A stretch of DNA of 64,000 bases from Verrucomicrobiota bacterium (GTDB lineage Bacteria > Verrucomicrobiota > Kiritimatiellia > CAIQIC01 > JAGNIJ01). Shown piece after piece: positions 1 to 9,390 of this stretch. The stretch lies in NCBI GenBank assembly GCA_022710725.1, contig JAKLGK010000012.1, positions 1-64,000 of the forward strand, in the 5' to 3' direction. The notes under the pieces were generated by a model. It was not told the origin of the DNA, made no database searches, and was given only the letters and a program-made list of their open reading frames with translations. A program made the position numbers and the translations under genes. How positions within the stretch are numbered: the stretch's first letter is position 1; every line of letters begins with the position of its first letter.

Positions 1-1
1 G

Positions 2-142
2 AGCCGGGAGCTGGTGTTCAGCGGGCTGCCGGCGCCGACGAACGGGACGCGGCATGTCTTCCGCGGCTTCGTCGACAGCCGCGGCGCCATCACCGAGTCC
101 AGCGAAGGCAACAACCAGTCCACCAAGGCGTATACGTACTGA
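2..142 (+). CDS. C-terminal fragment of a secreted adhesion-type protein
   Basis: The window opens inside a gene whose last 46 codons run to a TGA at 140-142. The visible residues include RGFVDSRGAITESSEGNN, a pattern like the closing strands of CARDB-type beta-sandwich domains, in which an acidic ESxExNN turn is common. The next gene starts about 20 bases downstream on the same strand and is also exported, so this is probably the end of another secreted surface protein. The domain name is an inference from a short stretch; the rest of the gene lies outside the window. Confidence 0.6.
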   Translation, partial: SRELVFSGLPAPTNGTRHVFRGFVDSRGAITESSEGNNQSTKAYTY

Positions 143-163
143 CGATACGTGCAGGAAACATCC

Positions 164-853
164 ATGAGAAAATCCGTCACCATCCCGGTATTGTTGTTCG
201 CCTTGGTTCTTTCAACCGCGGCGCAGGATTATCGCCATCTCAGCACGGTGCAGGACGGGAACGGGGTCATGTCCACCAGCACGGTCGTCCTGGGCGGCGT
301 GGCCTACACCAACGTCAGCGCCGGAGCTCAACCGGGCGGCATCCAGATCTCCACCAACGCGGAATGGAAGAATTATGCCGGCTTCCTGCAGGCCGTGGAC
401 ATCAAGCGGCCCGGCCTGGACACGGACGGCGACGGCGTGATCGACGAGATCTCGCAGGACAACGACGGCGACACGCTGTCCGATACGGAGGAAATCCAGG
501 GCGATTCCTTCAACCCGGTCACGGCCACTCTGGTCAACGATGCCGACACGGACGATGACGATGTGCCGGACGGCCACGAGGCCCTGGCGGAGACCGATCC
601 GACCGATCCCGACAACAAGCTGGAGATCCTCGCGATCCAGCAGGCCGGCGGGCAGAAAGAAGTGACCTACCGCGCGCGCAGCGGAAAGAACTACAACATC
701 CGCGGCTGGGACCAGCAGTATGCCTATCCCACCAACGTCGTGGGCACGGACCAGGAAATCGGCGGCGCCGGGGCCTGGGAGGTGCGCACGAACGTCTTCG
801 CTGACGCGGCCAGCACCAATGCCCGCTATTACGCCGTCGAGCCACTGCCGTAG
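164..853 (+). CDS. Secreted protein with calcium-binding (thrombospondin type 3-like) repeats
   Basis: This 229-residue protein begins with a signal peptide (MRKSVTIPVLLFALVLSTAA, then QD). ATG 164 is preferred over the in-frame GTG at 149 because it places the signal peptide at the N-terminus and has an AGGAA six bases upstream. The middle holds aspartate-rich repeats such as DTDGDGVIDE and DNDGDTLSDTEE, then DADTDDDDVPDGHEA, typical of TSP3-like calcium sites. The tail has the pattern RSGKNYNIRGW followed by a final YYAVEPLP. This resembles the C-terminal module of the two proteases downstream, which have a YSVYYKTN strand and end in YRLGVRVP. Role unknown; it is likely exported to the envelope or the medium. 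Confidence 0.75.
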   Translation: MRKSVTIPVLLFALVLSTAAQDYRHLSTVQDGNGVMSTSTVVLGGVAYTNVSAGAQPGGIQISTNAEWKNYAGFLQAVDIKRPGLDTDGDGVIDEISQDNDGDTLSDTEEIQGDSFNPVTATLVNDADTDDDDVPDGHEALAETDPTDPDNKLEILAIQQAGGQKEVTYRARSGKNYNIRGWDQQYAYPTNVVGTDQEIGGAGAWEVRTNVFADAASTNARYYAVEPLP

Positions 854-889
854 GCGTTCATGCTTTCGCGCCCATCGGCGGGATGATGC

Positions 890-2254
890 CTATCCGGCCA
901 GCGCCATTTCCCGGCGGCGCATGATCCAGGCGGCCAGTCCCGCGAGCAGGATCGGATAAATCAGCCCGTGCGTCAGCAGCACGCGGCCTGTTTCGGCCCA
1001 GGAGACCAGGATGCCCGTCGTCAGCCGACCCAAGGCGTCCGGGACTTGGAGTGGCGACGCCACCGAGCCCAGGAGCCGGAACACCCATTGGAAAAAGACC
1101 GCGGCGCGCGGGCCGATAAGCGCGTCCCCGTGGTGGGACACCAGGGTGATCGGGCGTGCCGTAAGCGATGCCAGGTCGCCGGCCATCTGGATCATCAGCA
1201 ATACGAAGCCCGACACGAAGGCGGCCACCGGCATGGAAAAGAGGCTGCCGGCCGTGATGCCCAGCGCGGCGAGGAGCGCCAACTGGCCGAACAGTAAAAG
1301 CAGCCCGCGCGCGTAATTGGGCCCGAAAGACCCGGCGCGGGCCAGCGTTTCCAGCCCGTCGTCCGGGGAGAACAGCACCGTGACGGCTTCGGAGTCCGTA
1401 TTACGGTACTCCACCGTCAGCGCCCCCTCCTGCGGGAGATCGCGGAGGGGGACATGCAGGACGTGCGGCGTCGTCGCCACGGCGTTGGTATCCACGCGGA
1501 CGTCGGCGTCGCCGCGGCGGACGACCCAGGCGCCGGCGACCCGGACCGGGCCGGGCGTCGAGCACGAGAAGCGGAACCGGAGCGAAAGGGGATGCCCGGG
1601 ATCGAGCGGCCCGGGCTGCGGGTAGCGCCACGAGCGCGCGCCGCCCGGCGCGACGGAGAACGCCTCCGTGCGCAGGGCCTGGCGGAAGGCCTCGAAGGCC
1701 GCCCCGGGCGACACGTCGGGCGGCAGTCTCCCGAGGCCCCGGGCCTGTTCGAGCCGCGCGAGCGCCGCCGCGTCCACGTCCACGGGTTCCGGCGCCAGCG
1801 GACGGCGGGCGACGAGGATATCGGCGAGCAGTTCGCCACGCCGGGCTGGGTCGGCCAGCGGCTCGCGCAGGCGCCAGCGCAGCAACGCGGCCGTCACGCT
1901 TCCCGCGACCGCCAGCAGAACCGCGTTGAGCAGCACCAGGCCGAGCCACTTGCCAAGCCACAGCTCGAACGGATGCAGCGGCTTGGTGGCCACGAGCTGG
2001 AGCTTCTTCGACTGCCATTCCAGGGATACCGAGGCGCACCCGGCCCACAGCGCCGCGAGGGAGAGAATGAGCATGGCGAGGCCGAGGGTATAGCGGACAA
2101 GGATCTGCACCTCGCCGGAAAGCGTCCCGTCGCCCCGGATGGTCAGCGGAAGCCCGACGATGACGGCCACGAGCAACCCGAAGAGCAGCGGCGCGACACG
2201 CGAGCGCATCGCGCCGCGCAGGGTCAGCTTCGCGATGGCCCAGACTTTACGCAT
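890..2254 (-). CDS. ABC-2 type transporter permease with large extracytoplasmic insert
   Basis: A 454-residue membrane protein. The N-terminus (MRKVWAIAKLTLRGAMRSR) is followed by a hydrophobic helix, then two more helices around residues 50-75 and 95-125. A soluble segment of roughly 180 residues separates these from further helices in the C-terminal third, which ends with the basic tail MRRREMALAG. This layout matches ABC-2 exporter permeases carrying a periplasmic domain. It overlaps the upstream ATPase gene by 8 bases, so the two are translationally coupled, and it is the last gene of a three-gene minus-strand operon. The substrate cannot be told from sequence. Confidence 0.82.
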   Translation of the reverse strand: MRKVWAIAKLTLRGAMRSRVAPLLFGLLVAVIVGLPLTIRGDGTLSGEVQILVRYTLGLAMLILSLAALWAGCASVSLEWQSKKLQLVATKPLHPFELWLGKWLGLVLLNAVLLAVAGSVTAALLRWRLREPLADPARRGELLADILVARRPLAPEPVDVDAAALARLEQARGLGRLPPDVSPGAAFEAFRQALRTEAFSVAPGGARSWRYPQPGPLDPGHPLSLRFRFSCSTPGPVRVAGAWVVRRGDADVRVDTNAVATTPHVLHVPLRDLPQEGALTVEYRNTDSEAVTVLFSPDDGLETLARAGSFGPNYARGLLLLFGQLALLAALGITAGSLFSMPVAAFVSGFVLLMIQMAGDLASLTARPITLVSHHGDALIGPRAAVFFQWVFRLLGSVASPLQVPDALGRLTTGILVSWAETGRVLLTHGLIYPILLAGLAAWIMRRREMALAG

Positions 2255-3188
2255 GCGGAGGGCCGTCCAGGTAGGGGGCCACTCCCTCGGATGGCGCGGC
2301 CCCGGAGGGCTCGGTGTCCTGGTTCATGGCCCGGGCCACGGTCTCCAGGAAAAACCGTTCCAGGTTGCGGCGGGGATAGTCGAGTTCCGGCTCGCGCCCG
2401 AGTTGGGCCTTCAGGGCCGCCAGGATCGCGCGAAGCTGCTCGGGCGTTACGGCCGGCAGGGTCACCCGCGGCCGGTCCCGCTCCTCGAGCAGGTCGCGGA
2501 TGGATCCGATGGCCTGCAGCCGCCCGTTGAACAGGATGGCAATGCGGTCGCAGACATCCTCGATATCCGCCAGCAGGTGCGAGGACAGCAGCACGGCCTT
2601 GCCGCGGCGGGCGAGAGTCAGGATCAGGTCCTTGACCTGCCGGCAGCCCAGCGGGTCCAGGCCGGACGTGGGTTCGTCGAGGATGATCAGGTCGGGATCG
2701 TTGATCAGGGCCTGGGCCAACCCGATGCGCCGCGCCATGCCCTTGGAAAACTCGCCGACCGGCCGCCGGCGCGCGTGGCGCAGCCCGATCATGTCCAGCA
2801 GTTGTGCCGTTCGCGCGCGCCGTTCCGCGCGCGGAAGGCGGAACAGGCTGCCGAAGAAATCGAGCGTCTCCTCGCAGGTGAGGTAGGGATAGAGATAGGA
2901 GTCCTCGGGCAGGTAGCCGATGCGGGCCTTGCGGCTCACGTCGGTCGGGGGCGCGCCCAGCACGTGGAGCCGTCCCTCCGTGGGCCGCAGGAGGCCGACG
3001 ATCATCTTCAGCGTCGTGCTTTTTCCCGAGCCATTGGGCCCGAGCAGGCCGAAGACCTCGCCGGGCCGCACCTCGAACGAGAGGTCCTGGACAGCCCGGA
3101 TGCGGGGCCGGCGCCAGAAATCGCGGAAGACCTTGCCTGCATTTTCCACGCGGAGCACAGGCGGCGTCTCGTGGGCCTCCGGTTTCAT
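2247..3188 (-). CDS. ABC transporter ATP-binding protein
   Basis: A 313-residue ATPase. The Walker A motif is GPNGSGKST with the lysine at residue 56, the signature region reads EFSKGMARRIGLAQA (a variant of LSGGQ), and Walker B is LIILDEPTSGLDP. A C-terminal extension of about 80 residues is usual for ABC-2 drug, polysaccharide or gliding exporters. The open frame extends far upstream, but ATG 3188 is chosen: it overlaps the stop of the preceding permease in an ATGA arrangement and is immediately followed by the family N-terminus. It powers the two flanking permeases. Confidence 0.92.
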   Translation of the reverse strand: MKPEAHETPPVLRVENAGKVFRDFWRRPRIRAVQDLSFEVRPGEVFGLLGPNGSGKSTTLKMIVGLLRPTEGRLHVLGAPPTDVSRKARIGYLPEDSYLYPYLTCEETLDFFGSLFRLPRAERRARTAQLLDMIGLRHARRRPVGEFSKGMARRIGLAQALINDPDLIILDEPTSGLDPLGCRQVKDLILTLARRGKAVLLSSHLLADIEDVCDRIAILFNGRLQAIGSIRDLLEERDRPRVTLPAVTPEQLRAILAALKAQLGREPELDYPRRNLERFFLETVARAMNQDTEPSGAAPSEGVAPYLDGPPHA

Positions 3189-4156
3189 CCGTTTCTCCAT
3201 TCGGCCCGGCGGAAAGACAGCAGGCCCAGCAACAGCAGCCCGCCGAGATGCATCGCCCCGTAGGCCGACGCGTGTCCCACGTAGGACCAGGGGATCTGCC
3301 CGTTGCCGGACAGCGCGTCCGCCAACCAGAAGTGCTGCCAGTTGGGCAGCAGGCCGCCCAGCACGCTGACCGCTGCGGAGGGTTCCGTCGCGCGGCCGAA
3401 CAGGTGATCGGACATGAGGCCCAGCAGGAAGGCGAGGCTGCAGAGGATCAGGGTGGGGACGGTGTCCAGGCGGGTGGCCAGCAGCCCGGCCAGCCCGGTC
3501 AGCATCAGGAGCGCCATGGCGATCAGGAGGCCGGCCGGCGCCAGGCGCCAGTCCATCGCGGCCCCGAACGCGCCGCAGTGCCCTTCGGCGTCGATGGCGC
3601 AAGCCCAGGCCAGCGCGGCGGCATAGAGAACCAGCATCCCGATGAAAGCGCGGGACGCGAAGGGCCCCCGGTCCCGGTAGTTGAGATAGCCCCCGATGAG
3701 AAAGGCCAGCACGGGCGCGGCGATTGCCGGGCCGCCGGCCCGCCAGTCGAGGATGAAATAGCCGGCGGCCATGCGGGCGCTCAACAGCGTGGCCATGCCG
3801 GCGCCGAGAGAAAAGAGCAGCGTGGCGGCGGCGGCGCCGCAGAACTTAGCGAGGAAGAAGAGGCTGCGGCTCACCGGCTTGCTCAAGACCAACGCCGCGG
3901 TGCCGAGGGCGGTTTCGCGGGCCAGGGTCGAAGAGGCCGCATAGCTGCCCAGCACCAGGCCGAAAGTCCAGTGCACGGCCAGCGCGTTGTCGCGGACCAG
4001 GCGCGCCGACTCGCCGAGCGTCTGGGTGAGCAGAAGAGGCAGGAGAGTGATCAGCGCCATGCCGGCCGCCGCGATCAGCAGAAAGCCCGGCTGGCGGATG
4101 ATATCCAGCAGGCTGATGCGTGCGACGGCGGCAAACTGTCGGATTCGCCAGAACAT
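3185..4156 (-). CDS. ABC-2 type transporter permease
   Basis: First gene of the exporter operon, about 323 residues with at least six hydrophobic helices, including ones near residues 28-46, 62-80, 105-130 and 200-225. A conserved-looking cytoplasmic loop (LARETALGTAALVLSKPVSR) is typical of ABC-2 permeases that carry the Y/LSKPVSR motif. ATG 4156 is preferred because GAAGAG lies four bases upstream; a GTG at 4168 would add four residues. The gene overlaps the ATPase start by four bases. With two dissimilar permeases and one ATPase, the complex is probably a heterodimeric exporter or envelope-remodelling transporter. Confidence 0.82.
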   Translation of the reverse strand: MFWRIRQFAAVARISLLDIIRQPGFLLIAAAGMALITLLPLLLTQTLGESARLVRDNALAVHWTFGLVLGSYAASSTLARETALGTAALVLSKPVSRSLFFLAKFCGAAAATLLFSLGAGMATLLSARMAAGYFILDWRAGGPAIAAPVLAFLIGGYLNYRDRGPFASRAFIGMLVLYAAALAWACAIDAEGHCGAFGAAMDWRLAPAGLLIAMALLMLTGLAGLLATRLDTVPTLILCSLAFLLGLMSDHLFGRATEPSAAVSVLGGLLPNWQHFWLADALSGNGQIPWSYVGHASAYGAMHLGGLLLLGLLSFRRAEWRNG

Positions 4157-4417
4157 GATGCTCTTCACAATAACGGAACCGCACAGGCTTTATAAGACAT
4201 GGGAAGGAATTACTCAAGACTCCCTGCGGCACGTCCATATCCGGATAACCTGCAACCACGAGGATTCAAGCGCTTTACTGATTTCGGGGAACTCGGAATC
4301 ACATTTTTCAGACCCGGATTCTATTGACGTAGAAACGGCATCGGTGAATGCTTATTCCATTAAGCTGTTGAGCGAATGCTCGATCCCGCTCACGAATCCA
4401 GCTGGAGAAACACCGCC

Positions 4418-7400
4418 ATGAGAAAATTCGCCATCCTTATGGCCTGTGCCATGGCCACTCCACTGCTGGCGGCGGAGCCCCTTCTGCTGGATGCCGGGCG
4501 CATTGACACGTCCGCGCCGGAGCAGCAGCAGCAATTCCAGGAATGGCGCACGGCCCGCCGGTCGCTTTCACAGAAAAGAGCCGCTTCAGGCAAGGCGCCG
4601 TGGATCGTGCAGTTCAACGACATGGTTCGGGAGGAATGGGAAAAGGCGATGACGGAAGCCGGGGCGGACCTGCGCGGCTACCTTCCCGAAAACGCCTACC
4701 TTGTCGAGGCGACGCCCGAGACGATCGCCGCGATCGGCGCGATGGATGGCGTGTACTGGGTCGGCGAGTATCTCCCGGAATACAAGCGGGCCCGGCCGGT
4801 TCGCGAGGCCATGGCCCGGGGTATCGCGGGGACCCGGAATGTGAACGTCGTGGTGTTCAATCCGGACGACGCGGAACGCATCGGGCAGGCCATCGCGGCC
4901 CTGCCGCGCTGCGCCGTGCTGCTGGCCGAGCCCATGACGGACCGCGGACTCGTCCGTGCGTCGCTGACGGCGGCGGCGATGGAAGAGGTCGCGGGCTGGG
5001 GCGAGGTGGAGTGGATCGAGCCGTACACGCCGAAGAAACTCTGCAACGACGTGGCGCAGGGCACGAGCAAGATGAATGTTTCCAACGCGTGGAGCGTGCT
5101 GGGCCTGTCGGGCGCCGGGCAAACCATCGCCGTCTGCGACACCGGGCTGGATACGGGAAACACAAATACACTGCACCGGGATTTCACGGGTAGGGTGGCA
5201 TGGGTGCAGGCGTTGGGACGGGTGGGAGACTGGAGTGATTTCGACGGGCATGGGACGCATGTGGCCGGCTCGATACTCGGTAGCGGGGCGTCTTCCTCCG
5301 GAAAATACCGGGGCGGATCCTACGCCGCCAGCCTGGTGTTTCAGTCGGTCCTGGATAGCAGTACTAACCTGGGCGGCATCCCGAGCGACCTGAACGTGCT
5401 GTTCCGCGCCGCGTACACCAACGGAGCGCGCATCCATTCGGACAGCTGGGGTTCGGCGGATACCGGCGAGTACACGACGGATTCCCGCAACACGGACATG
5501 TGGATCTGGAGCAACAAGACCATGCTCGTGCTGTTCGCCGCGGGCAACGAGGGCATCGACGCCGACAAGGACGGCGTCGTGGACCTCGACTCGCTGAACT
5601 CCCCCGGCACGGCGAAGAACTGCCTGACCGTCGGCGCGTCCGAGAACTATCGCACGACCGGCGGGTACTCGACCTACCAGTACGGCGTGGATCTCTGGAC
5701 CAACGACTACCCCGCCGAGCCGATCAAGTCGGACTACCCCTCCAGTCCCAATTCACCGCAGGGCCTCGTGGCGTTCTCGAGCCGCGGCCCGTGCAACGAC
5801 GGCCGCATCAAGCCCGACATCGTGGCCCCGGGCAGCGACATCATCTCGACCCGCTCCAAGGCGTCCACGGACACGGGGTGGGGGACGGTGTCCGGCAACA
5901 CGAACTACATCTACATGGGCGGAACCAGCATGGCCACGCCGCTGACGGCCGGATCGGCAGGCTTGGTGCGGCAGTGGCTCGTGAACAGCGCCGGCATCAC
6001 GAATCCCAGCGCGGCGCTGATGAAGGCGGTGCTGATCTGCGGCGCCCGCCACATGGCCCCGGGACAGTACGGGACGGGGGCGGACCAGGAAATCCCCTAC
6101 ACGCGGCCGAACAACGTGATGGGGTGGGGCCACGTGGACCTCTACAACACCCTGCAGCCGGCGGCCAGCCAGTACATGAGCCTCTACGACACCAACAGCC
6201 TCGTTACGGGCGGCACCAATATCTTCACCTTTACCGTCGGCTCGACCACGACGAACAAGATCGTCGTCACCATGGCCTACTCGGACTACTTCGCTACGGC
6301 GGGCTCCGGCAAGAAGCTGGTCAACGACCTCGATCTGACCGTGCTGAAGCCGTCGTCCACCACGCTCTACGCCAACGGACGGACCAGCGTGGACGCGACG
6401 AACAACGTGGAGATGGTCGAGTTCGAGCCCAACGAGACCGGCACGTATACCGTGCGCGTCGTCGGCCGCACGGTCCCCTCCGGCGGCAGCCAGCCCTACG
6501 CGCTGGTCATCCGCGGCTGGAACGCGGCGGCGGGAGATTCCTTCGACGTGTCGTCGTCGGGCTCCTTCTCGCCCGCCGGCCCCGCGGGCGGCCCATTTGC
6601 GCCGACCAGCACCGTCTACTCGCTGACCAACAGCGGCGTGGCCTCGTTGAACTGGACGGCGGTCAAGGGCGCCGGGCTCACCTGGCTGGACCTGTCGCGG
6701 ACGAACGGGACACTGGCGGCCGGGACGGCCACGTCGGTCTCTTTCATGGTCAACGCCGCGACAGCGGCATCTCTGGCCACCGGTTTGTTCAGCGGCACGG
6801 TGACCTTCAGCAACGTCACCTCCGGGGCCACGGTCTCCCGGTCGGCGGCTCTGACGGTCCGGGGCATCAGCCAGCTGATCTGGAATTCGGTTTCCTCTCC
6901 GCAACTGGAGAGCACGCCGTTCGTCGCCACCCTCACGGCGAAGGATTCGGAAACCCAGACGGTCACGGCCTTCGCGGGGCCGGTGGCCTTGAGCGGAGTT
7001 GTCTCGGCCACCAGCACGGTAGGGACCGCGACCAACGGCTGGATCTTCCCGATGAGCACGTACTACCACGATGCCCGCACACAGGTGATCTACCTGCAAA
7101 GCGAACTGGGCAGCGCGACGGTCCTCCAGGGCCTGGCGCTCAACGTGGCCACGATTCCGGGCCAGGGCCTCGGCAACTGGACGATCCGGATGAAGCACAC
7201 GGCGGCCAGCACGCAGTCCTCCTGGGAAGGGCCGGCCAGCGGCTGGACGACGGTATACCAGGACGACGCGACGGCGTTGGCCACGGGCTGGACCTGGTTC
7301 GCCTTCTCCACGCCGTTCAGCTACAACGGCGTCAGCAACCTGCTGGTCGATTTCAGCCACAACAACTCCAGTTACAGCACGGACGGCCAGGTCCGCTCCT

Positions 7401-9190
7401 CCACCGGCGCGGTCGGCCGGGCGCTGGTCTGCCGTTCGGACAGCAACGACGGCGATCCGCTGGACTGGAGCGGGACCACCCCGACGCCGGCTTCCACCAA
7501 CCGCGTGCCCAACATCAGGCTCCTGGCGGGCGCCTCGGTGTCCATCTCGCCCGCGGCGACCGGGGCGTTCACCAACGGCGTGTGGTCGGGCCTGATCACC
7601 GTGAACGAAACCGTCTCCTCGATGATCCTGCGGGCCAGCACCAACGGGATCACGGGCGATTCCAATGCGTTCGCCGTGGACGCGGCCTCGGGCACGCCGA
7701 CGCTTTCCACGCTGGCGGTCAGCAACCTGGCCCCGACGTCGGCCATGAGCGGCGGCAACATCACCTCGGACGGCGGAGCCTCCGTGACCCAGCGCGGCGT
7801 GTGCTGGAGCACCAATTCGACCCCGACGACCAACGACACACGGACCAGCAACGGCTCCGGCGCCGGCTCCTACTCGAGCAGCCTGGCGGGCCTGGCCCCC
7901 GGCCGGTCCTACTATGTGCGCGCCTACGCGATCAATGCCAACGGGGTGGGGTACGGCAGCGCCATCGGCTTCTCGGCTGATTGCTTCACCAACGCGCCCG
8001 GCGGACTGACGACCGGGTCGGTCGCGGAAACGTCGTTCACCGCTGCGTGGAATGCCTTGGACGGGGCCTTGGGATATCGCCTGGACGTGAGCACGAGCGA
8101 AGCATTCACCGGGGGCGGAGGAGGAGATTCCACCAACCTGGTCCGGTTCGAGTTCGCCGCGGCGCCTTTCCTCGCGCCCGAGACCGTGGCGGGCGTCGTG
8201 ACGTGCTCGGTCATGTCCCTCTCCTCCGGGACGATCGAGACCAACGTGACAACGGGCATCTACTTCCCGAACGAGCCGTATATCGAGGAGACCGGGGGAT
8301 GGACCGCCGGCAGCCAGGCGGGCGCCAAGTACTTCGCCTTCACGATCTACCCGCTTACCGGCTACAGCGTTTCCATCACGGGCATCACCTTCCGTGCCTA
8401 TGCCACCGCGGCCGGGCCTTCGGCTTTCTCATGGGATATTGACGGCGGCGCGGCCACCCACACGGTCAACGCGCCGGAGGCTTCTCTCGTGCTGGTCAAC
8501 GATCCCGTGACGGGCGTGGAGTACAAGGATTCGCCCATGGTGGTGATGATCCAGGGGTGGACGAACGGATCGAGAAGCACCTCGGGCACCGGCGTGTTCC
8601 GCCTGGACGACGTGCAGATTTCGGGGACGGTGGGCATCGGAGGCGGATCGTCCTACGTCGCCGGCTATTCCGACCGGGCCGTGGATGGAACCAGCCAGTC
8701 GGTCACCGGGCTCGTGGCGAGCACGCCGTACTACTTCCGGGTTCGCGCGGTTTCCGACGGCGGCTGTGCCAGCGGCAACTCGTCCACGCAGTCGGTGACC
8801 ACGAGCGGCGGCGGCCTGCCGGCCTGGTATACCGACTGGGCCGCGGCGCAGGGCTTCGATCCCTACGGGCCCAACGGCGGCATGGACGACGACTACGACA
8901 GTGACGGGACACCCAATGTCGATGAATACACCGGTGGGACGGGCGCCACCAACGGCACCTCCGAGTTCGCGGTGTTCGATCCGCTCCTGCTGACGCCGGG
9001 CCAATACAGCCTGACCGTCGACGTCGTCACGGGCCGCATCTACAGTGTGTACTATAAAACGAATCTCACCGACGACCTGAACTGGTCGCTCTTCAAGGCC
9101 TGGACCAATCTGCCCGCTGGATCGCAGGATCTGATCCTGACCAACAGCGAAATCCTGCAACTGTACCGGTTGGGCGTGCGGGTACCGTAA
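4418..9190 (+). CDS. Secreted subtilisin-like (S8) serine protease with C-terminal modules
   Basis: A 1590-residue exported protease. The signal peptide is MRKFAILMACAMATPLLAA. The S8 domain shows Asp241 in AVCDTGLD, His278 in GHGTHVAG, the oxyanion Asn in FAAGNEG and Ser504 in GGTSMATP, so the catalytic triad is intact. A jelly-roll-like P domain follows around residues 590-700. After it come beta-sandwich segments, an fn3-like region (near residues 1090-1210 and 1400-1460), an aspartate-rich DDDYDSDGTPNVDEY turn and a final module ending YRLGVRVP. The last roughly 480 residues match the next gene closely in order and wording, with an insert. ATG 4418 is used because it gives the signal peptide. 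The likely role is extracellular protein degradation. Confidence 0.93.
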   Translation: MRKFAILMACAMATPLLAAEPLLLDAGRIDTSAPEQQQQFQEWRTARRSLSQKRAASGKAPWIVQFNDMVREEWEKAMTEAGADLRGYLPENAYLVEATPETIAAIGAMDGVYWVGEYLPEYKRARPVREAMARGIAGTRNVNVVVFNPDDAERIGQAIAALPRCAVLLAEPMTDRGLVRASLTAAAMEEVAGWGEVEWIEPYTPKKLCNDVAQGTSKMNVSNAWSVLGLSGAGQTIAVCDTGLDTGNTNTLHRDFTGRVAWVQALGRVGDWSDFDGHGTHVAGSILGSGASSSGKYRGGSYAASLVFQSVLDSSTNLGGIPSDLNVLFRAAYTNGARIHSDSWGSADTGEYTTDSRNTDMWIWSNKTMLVLFAAGNEGIDADKDGVVDLDSLNSPGTAKNCLTVGASENYRTTGGYSTYQYGVDLWTNDYPAEPIKSDYPSSPNSPQGLVAFSSRGPCNDGRIKPDIVAPGSDIISTRSKASTDTGWGTVSGNTNYIYMGGTSMATPLTAGSAGLVRQWLVNSAGITNPSAALMKAVLICGARHMAPGQYGTGADQEIPYTRPNNVMGWGHVDLYNTLQPAASQYMSLYDTNSLVTGGTNIFTFTVGSTTTNKIVVTMAYSDYFATAGSGKKLVNDLDLTVLKPSSTTLYANGRTSVDATNNVEMVEFEPNETGTYTVRVVGRTVPSGGSQPYALVIRGWNAAAGDSFDVSSSGSFSPAGPAGGPFAPTSTVYSLTNSGVASLNWTAVKGAGLTWLDLSRTNGTLAAGTATSVSFMVNAATAASLATGLFSGTVTFSNVTSGATVSRSAALTVRGISQLIWNSVSSPQLESTPFVATLTAKDSETQTVTAFAGPVALSGVVSATSTVGTATNGWIFPMSTYYHDARTQVIYLQSELGSATVLQGLALNVATIPGQGLGNWTIRMKHTAASTQSSWEGPASGWTTVYQDDATALATGWTWFAFSTPFSYNGVSNLLVDFSHNNSSYSTDGQVRSSTGAVGRALVCRSDSNDGDPLDWSGTTPTPASTNRVPNIRLLAGASVSISPAATGAFTNGVWSGLITVNETVSSMILRASTNGITGDSNAFAVDAASGTPTLSTLAVSNLAPTSAMSGGNITSDGGASVTQRGVCWSTNSTPTTNDTRTSNGSGAGSYSSSLAGLAPGRSYYVRAYAINANGVGYGSAIGFSADCFTNAPGGLTTGSVAETSFTAAWNALDGALGYRLDVSTSEAFTGGGGGDSTNLVRFEFAAAPFLAPETVAGVVTCSVMSLSSGTIETNVTTGIYFPNEPYIEETGGWTAGSQAGAKYFAFTIYPLTGYSVSITGITFRAYATAAGPSAFSWDIDGGAATHTVNAPEASLVLVNDPVTGVEYKDSPMVVMIQGWTNGSRSTSGTGVFRLDDVQISGTVGIGGGSSYVAGYSDRAVDGTSQSVTGLVASTPYYFRVRAVSDGGCASGNSSTQSVTTSGGGLPAWYTDWAAAQGFDPYGPNGGMDDDYDSDGTPNVDEYTGGTGATNGTSEFAVFDPLLLTPGQYSLTVDVVTGRIYSVYYKTNLTDDLNWSLFKAWTNLPAGSQDLILTNSEILQLYRLGVRVP

Positions 9191-9213
9191 CGCGCGCCGG
9201 ACTCCGTTGATCC

Positions 9214-9255
9214 GACAGATGAGATACTCATGTTCTGTCTGTAAAAACGTTTTAC
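9214..9255 (+). terminator. Double hairpin after the S8 protease gene
   Basis: Two adjacent inverted repeats lie 23 bases after the stop codon. The first is GACAGA paired with TCTGTC, with TGAG/CTCA inside it (9214-9239). The second is GTAAAA-ACG-TTTTAC (9241-9255). There is no long T tract after the first stem, so termination is only a suggestion; the second stem could also be a protein-binding site. Confidence 0.35.
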
Positions 9256-9312
9256 CAATGACTCGTTCATAACCCCCTGAAAGACAAGGCATTTGAAAAT
9301 CGTTTTGATTGC

Positions 9313-9340
9313 TTGATGCTCCATAAGTATGCAATACTAA
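9313..9340 (+). promoter_or_regulatory. Candidate sigma-70-like promoter of the C1 protease gene
   Basis: TTGATG at 9313-9318 and TACTAA at 9335-9340 are separated by 16 bases, in an AT-rich stretch that stands out from the GC-rich surroundings, 50 bases before the start codon. The assignment is by eye only. Confidence 0.35.
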
Positions 9341-9390
9341 ACAACACGTTTCATGATTTCGTTCCGCCATTCCCTGCCCTGGAGGCGACC

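Noticed and set aside
5500-7980. An 826-codon plus-strand frame inside the S8 protease
   Set aside because: It is a shadow of the protease in another frame; the translation is low-complexity Arg/Gly/His-rich and has no signal or motif.
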